The notes under the pieces were generated by a model, which was not told the origin of the DNA, ran no database searches, and saw only the letters and a program-made list of their open reading frames with translations. From JBPEXY01 sp052031065 (GTDB lineage Bacteria; Pseudomonadota; Gammaproteobacteria; Immundisolibacterales; Immundisolibacteraceae), in contig JBPEXY010000165.1 in NCBI GenBank assembly GCA_052031065.1, forward strand, positions 1 to 34,969: a DNA stretch of 34,969 nucleotides, given 5' to 3'. Shown here piece by piece: positions 32,507 to 34,969 of the stretch. The translations under genes were made by a program, and so were the position numbers. Numbering within the stretch: position 1 is the first letter of the stretch; the number at the start of each line of letters is the position of its first letter.

Positions 32507-32826
32507 CGAGAAAGGTCGCTTTTGCCCTGCTGCTAGGCATCACTGGCATGACTGCAAACGCTGAAGAAAGACCCCGCCCTGGCGAAGAATCCTGGGCACT
32601 GTTTTGCGAAGGATGTCACCGGCCTGACGGAGAAGGACCGGGCGCGGTGATGCTGCAGCGGCGTTTTGGTGACCAGCGCATGGCGATCAAAGGCAACATA
32701 ACACTGACACCGGAGTACATCAAACAGGTGGTTCGCAACGGTTTTCTGGAGATGGCACCACTGCGACCGACCGATATCACCGATAAGGAACTGGATCTGT
32801 TGATCGAGTTCCTGCAAACACCATAA
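32494..32826 (+). CDS. Small c-type cytochrome, electron acceptor of the flavoprotein (PchC-like)
   Basis: 110 residues. A Sec signal peptide (MDKLTRKVAFALLLGITGMTANA) is probably cleaved after residue 23. The haem motif is CEGCH (C38, C41, H42), and Met87 in FLEMAPLRPTDI is the likely sixth ligand. The ending LDLLIEFLQ is a standard class I cytochrome c helix. It starts inside the flavoprotein gene, as expected for a tightly linked subunit. Like the cytochrome subunit of 4-cresol dehydrogenase, it would take electrons from FAD in the periplasm. Confidence 0.93.
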   Translation: MDKLTRKVAFALLLGITGMTANAEERPRPGEESWALFCEGCHRPDGEGPGAVMLQRRFGDQRMAIKGNITLTPEYIKQVVRNGFLEMAPLRPTDITDKELDLLIEFLQTP

Positions 32827-32859
32827 ATCGACCAGCCATCGACATGTCGGGGTTTACCC

Positions 32860-34329
32860 ATGAATAAGCAGTCAGATCTACCCGCAAACGTTGCCGCTCG
32901 CGTCGGCTCGCTCAGGGATTTTCTCGAGGTTCTGGAAGAACAGGGCCAGTTCATCACCTGGCCAGAGGCAGTCATGCCAGAGCCGGATATTCGCAAGATA
33001 CTCGTTGCTGCAGGAACCGACGATAAAAATGGTCCGGCGATCATGTTTGACAAGATCAAGGGCTATCCGGGTAAGCGGATGGTCGCCGGAGTCCACGGCA
33101 GTTTTTCCAATCTGGCAGTGCTACTGGGCCACCCGTTGGGGACGCCGATTCGGGATCTGTTCTACGACATCACCAGCCGCTGGACCAGTGACAACCCGCA
33201 GCTGCCAAGAGTAAAACCTGATCAGGCGGCAATTCATGAAGTGCGAATTGAGGAGAATTTCGACCTGTTTGATCTTCTGCCCCTCTACCGCATTAACGAG
33301 ATGGATGGCGGCTTCTACATCGGCAAAGCCAATGTGGTCAGCCGCGACCCGCGCGATGAGAGTAATTTCGGTAAGCAGAATGTTGGTATTTACCGCATTC
33401 AACCCCATGGGCCTGACACCTTTACGCTGATGAGCGTGCCGATTCATGACATGGGTCGGCATATGGTCTTCGCGGAAGAGGACCAGGTACCGCTGAAAAT
33501 AGCGGTCATGCTTGGCAACCACCCGGCAATGGCCATGTTTGCCGCCACCCCGGTCGGCTATGACGAGTCAGAATATGCCTACGCTGCCGGCATGATGGGT
33601 GCACCTATCGCGCTTACCGAATCGGGTAACGGACTTGATATTCAGGCCAATGGTGAGATGGTCATCGAAGCGGAATTTGTCCATGGCGAGCGGCAATATG
33701 AAGGGCCGTTTGGTGAGTTTCCCGGAAGCTACAGCGGCGTGCGGCGCGCACCGGTATTTCGAATTACCGGCATCTCTCATAGAAAAGATCCTATTTTTGA
33801 AAACATCTATATTGGCAAAGGCTGGACCGAACACGATACGCTGATCGGCCTCAACACTTCAGCGCCGATCTACTCGGTACTGAAGAAAGAGTTCCCCGAA
33901 GTAGAAGCTGTCAATGCACTCTACCAACACGGCCTGACCGGCATCATCGCGGTTAAAAACCGCTTTGCCGGCTTTGCCAAATCAGTTGCGCTGCGTGCCC
34001 TGAGCACCCCCCACGGCTTGATGTATCTGAAAAACCTGATCATGGTCGATGCTGATGTCGACCCTTTCGATCTCAACCAGGTGATGTGGGCGCTGTCGGT
34101 CAGGACCCGTGCCAACGACATCCAGGTGCTCGATAACATGGCCGGCATCATGATCGACCCGTCAGCAGTCACACCCGGTAAAGGCCACCATCTGATTATT
34201 GATGCAACAACTCACGTACCACCCGACCCGATTGGCAATGACGTCGAAATTGTCCGTCCACCGAGTGGGCCAGAAATTGACCATCTGGCACAAATGATCA
34301 AATCCATGCAGGAAGAGGCACGCAAATGA
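32860..34329 (+). CDS. UbiD-family prenylated-FMN decarboxylase (VdcC/hydroxyarylic acid decarboxylase-like)
   Basis: 489 residues. UbiD family features include VPIHDMGRH and the catalytic EGPFGE at 281-286, where Glu281 and Glu286 match Glu277 and Glu282 of the fungal Fdc1 enzyme. Arg179 (GIYRIQ) completes the Glu-Arg-Glu network. The enzyme uses prenylated FMN to remove or add CO2 on aromatic or alpha,beta-unsaturated acids. The ATGA overlap with a small VdcD-like gene points to the phenolic-acid (vanillate, 4-hydroxybenzoate) decarboxylase group instead of ubiquinone synthesis. No UbiX-type prenyltransferase is encoded in the window, so the cofactor must be supplied from elsewhere. It starts 33 bases after the cytochrome gene. 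Confidence 0.93.
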   Translation: MNKQSDLPANVAARVGSLRDFLEVLEEQGQFITWPEAVMPEPDIRKILVAAGTDDKNGPAIMFDKIKGYPGKRMVAGVHGSFSNLAVLLGHPLGTPIRDLFYDITSRWTSDNPQLPRVKPDQAAIHEVRIEENFDLFDLLPLYRINEMDGGFYIGKANVVSRDPRDESNFGKQNVGIYRIQPHGPDTFTLMSVPIHDMGRHMVFAEEDQVPLKIAVMLGNHPAMAMFAATPVGYDESEYAYAAGMMGAPIALTESGNGLDIQANGEMVIEAEFVHGERQYEGPFGEFPGSYSGVRRAPVFRITGISHRKDPIFENIYIGKGWTEHDTLIGLNTSAPIYSVLKKEFPEVEAVNALYQHGLTGIIAVKNRFAGFAKSVALRALSTPHGLMYLKNLIMVDADVDPFDLNQVMWALSVRTRANDIQVLDNMAGIMIDPSAVTPGKGHHLIIDATTHVPPDPIGNDVEIVRPPSGPEIDHLAQMIKSMQEEARK

Positions 34330-34550
34330 GCAGCTGTCCGAGATGTTCCAACAGTAACGTAACTGTGTTGCGCGAAGGCAGAGAAGGTAACGAACTGGTC
34401 TGGACCCTGTTCGGTTGTCCGGATTGCTACTTCCACTGGCGCGACAGTGAACCTGCGGAAACGATTGACCCGGCCAGGCGCAAAGAGATTTTTCAGGTAG
34501 ATACCAGCCGCGAACAGGAATACGCAGTGGTCATACCGGTGAGCCGCTGA
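34326..34550 (+). CDS. VdcD-like small zinc-ribbon subunit of a phenolic acid decarboxylase
   Basis: 74 residues. Two CxxC pairs (C4/C7 and C31/C34) form a zinc ribbon: CPRC, then GCPDCYFHWRDSEP. This layout and size match the D subunit of vanillate/4-hydroxybenzoate decarboxylases. It overlaps the UbiD stop as ATGA, so the two are made together. The exact role of the D subunit is poorly known; it is not catalytic by itself as far as I recall. Confidence 0.88.
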   Translation: MSSCPRCSNSNVTVLREGREGNELVWTLFGCPDCYFHWRDSEPAETIDPARRKEIFQVDTSREQEYAVVIPVSR

Positions 34551-34578
34551 CCCGGCGACACAGCCGACGTATGATGTA

Positions 34579-34969
34579 ATGGACGGTTATCTCCGCTACA
34601 TGCTGCCAACCACCATGGTCAGCGCCGGCATTGTCGGCCTGTTACTTGGCGGGCTCTGGTGTTGGCTCGGAACGGCAGTGTTTTTCGCCATGGCGGCCTG
34701 TGACCCATTTCTGGGCAAGGACTTTGATCAACGGCAACAGGGGAGGCCCTTGCTGGCCGACGCCATTCTCTATTTCCAGGTCATCCCGGTAGCACTGCTC
34801 TGGATTGCCTTTGCCTGGCGCCTGGGAACCGGACTTGGCTCGATGAGTATGCTGGAAATCGTCGGCGCGACCGTTTCAGTGGCGTTCATGACTGCGCTTG
34901 GAGGGCTACCAGCCGCCCACGAAATGTTCCACCGCGATAGCAAATTTGCAGTTTTCTGGGGCAGTTTGC
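34579..34969 (+). CDS. Membrane-bound di-iron oxygenase (AlkB/XylM-like), 5' part
   Basis: The first 130 codons are in the window and the frame is open at the end. There are hydrophobic segments at about 13-40, 62-80 and 92-112, followed by PAAHEMFHR with His114 and His118. This matches the first His box (HxxxH) of the alkane hydroxylase/xylene monooxygenase/desaturase superfamily at the expected place after the third membrane segment. The remaining His boxes lie outside the window. It would hydroxylate a methyl or alkyl group in the inner membrane using electrons from a rubredoxin or ferredoxin reductase. ATG 34579 is the first usable start 28 bases after the VdcD-like gene; its ribosome site is weak, and the Met at codon 8 is an alternative. 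Confidence 0.8.
   Translation, partial: MDGYLRYMLPTTMVSAGIVGLLLGGLWCWLGTAVFFAMAACDPFLGKDFDQRQQGRPLLADAILYFQVIPVALLWIAFAWRLGTGLGSMSMLEIVGATVSVAFMTALGGLPAAHEMFHRDSKFAVFWGSL

Noticed and set aside
1..34969. Search for mobile elements, CRISPR arrays and defence genes
   Set aside because: No transposase, integrase, direct-repeat array, Cas or toxin-antitoxin signature was seen on either strand.

Overview
The window reads as a chromosomal stretch from a proteobacterium, most likely a gammaproteobacterium. A DjlA co-chaperone of the usual length and architecture (4707-5513) is the best clue. Genes are dense, and many are joined by TGATG, TAATG, ATGA or GTGA overlaps. No rRNA, tRNA, insertion sequence, CRISPR array or phage gene was seen. 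The content is dominated by aerobic catabolism of an aromatic compound, and the substrate cannot be named from sequence alone.

Layout, left to right. (1) 1-494: the 3' end of a PcaF/PaaJ-like thiolase. (2) 634-4340, minus: a substrate-binding-protein-like gene translationally coupled to a hybrid sensor histidine kinase, probably a ligand-sensing pair. (3) 4707-6547, minus: djlA, a DUF1653 gene and a glutathione S-transferase. (4) 6860-15612, plus: two atypical crotonases, a MaoC-like hot-dog protein without the usual catalytic pair, a two-gene indolepyruvate-type ferredoxin oxidoreductase, a XylT-like [2Fe-2S] ferredoxin and two tandem type I extradiol (VOC) dioxygenase-like proteins. (5) 15635-16231, minus: a lipoprotein of unknown function. 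(6) 16345-20751, plus: a ketopantoate-reductase-like gene, a sirtuin, an NMT1/SBP-like protein without signal peptide, an M29/NicX-like metalloprotein and a Dabb protein, closed by a strong terminator. (7) 20833-29859, minus: an AhpD-like gene (separate unit), then the downstream end of a ring-hydroxylating-dioxygenase cluster. In transcription order that cluster is a LigA-like gene, a Rieske alpha subunit, a beta subunit, a second LigA, LigB, two further beta-type subunits, a ferredoxin-fused reductase, a luciferase-like flavin enzyme and an isochorismatase-fold protein lacking its nucleophilic Cys. (8) 30184-34969, plus, divergent from cluster 7: a Tat-exported unknown protein, a vanillyl-alcohol-oxidase/4-cresol-dehydrogenase-type flavoprotein, its cytochrome c, a UbiD-type decarboxylase with a VdcD-like zinc-ribbon partner, and the start of an AlkB/XylM-type membrane di-iron enzyme that runs off the window.

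A working model (inference): a methyl- or alkyl-substituted phenolic is oxidised on its side chain by the membrane di-iron enzyme and/or the flavoprotein with cytochrome c. It is then decarboxylated by the UbiD enzyme and/or dihydroxylated by the Rieske dioxygenase. The ring is opened by LigAB or the VOC dioxygenase, and the fragments pass through CoA chemistry to the thiolase. The notable points are the number of candidate ring-cleaving enzymes, the three beta subunits for one alpha, and several enzyme-fold proteins that lack their family's catalytic residues.
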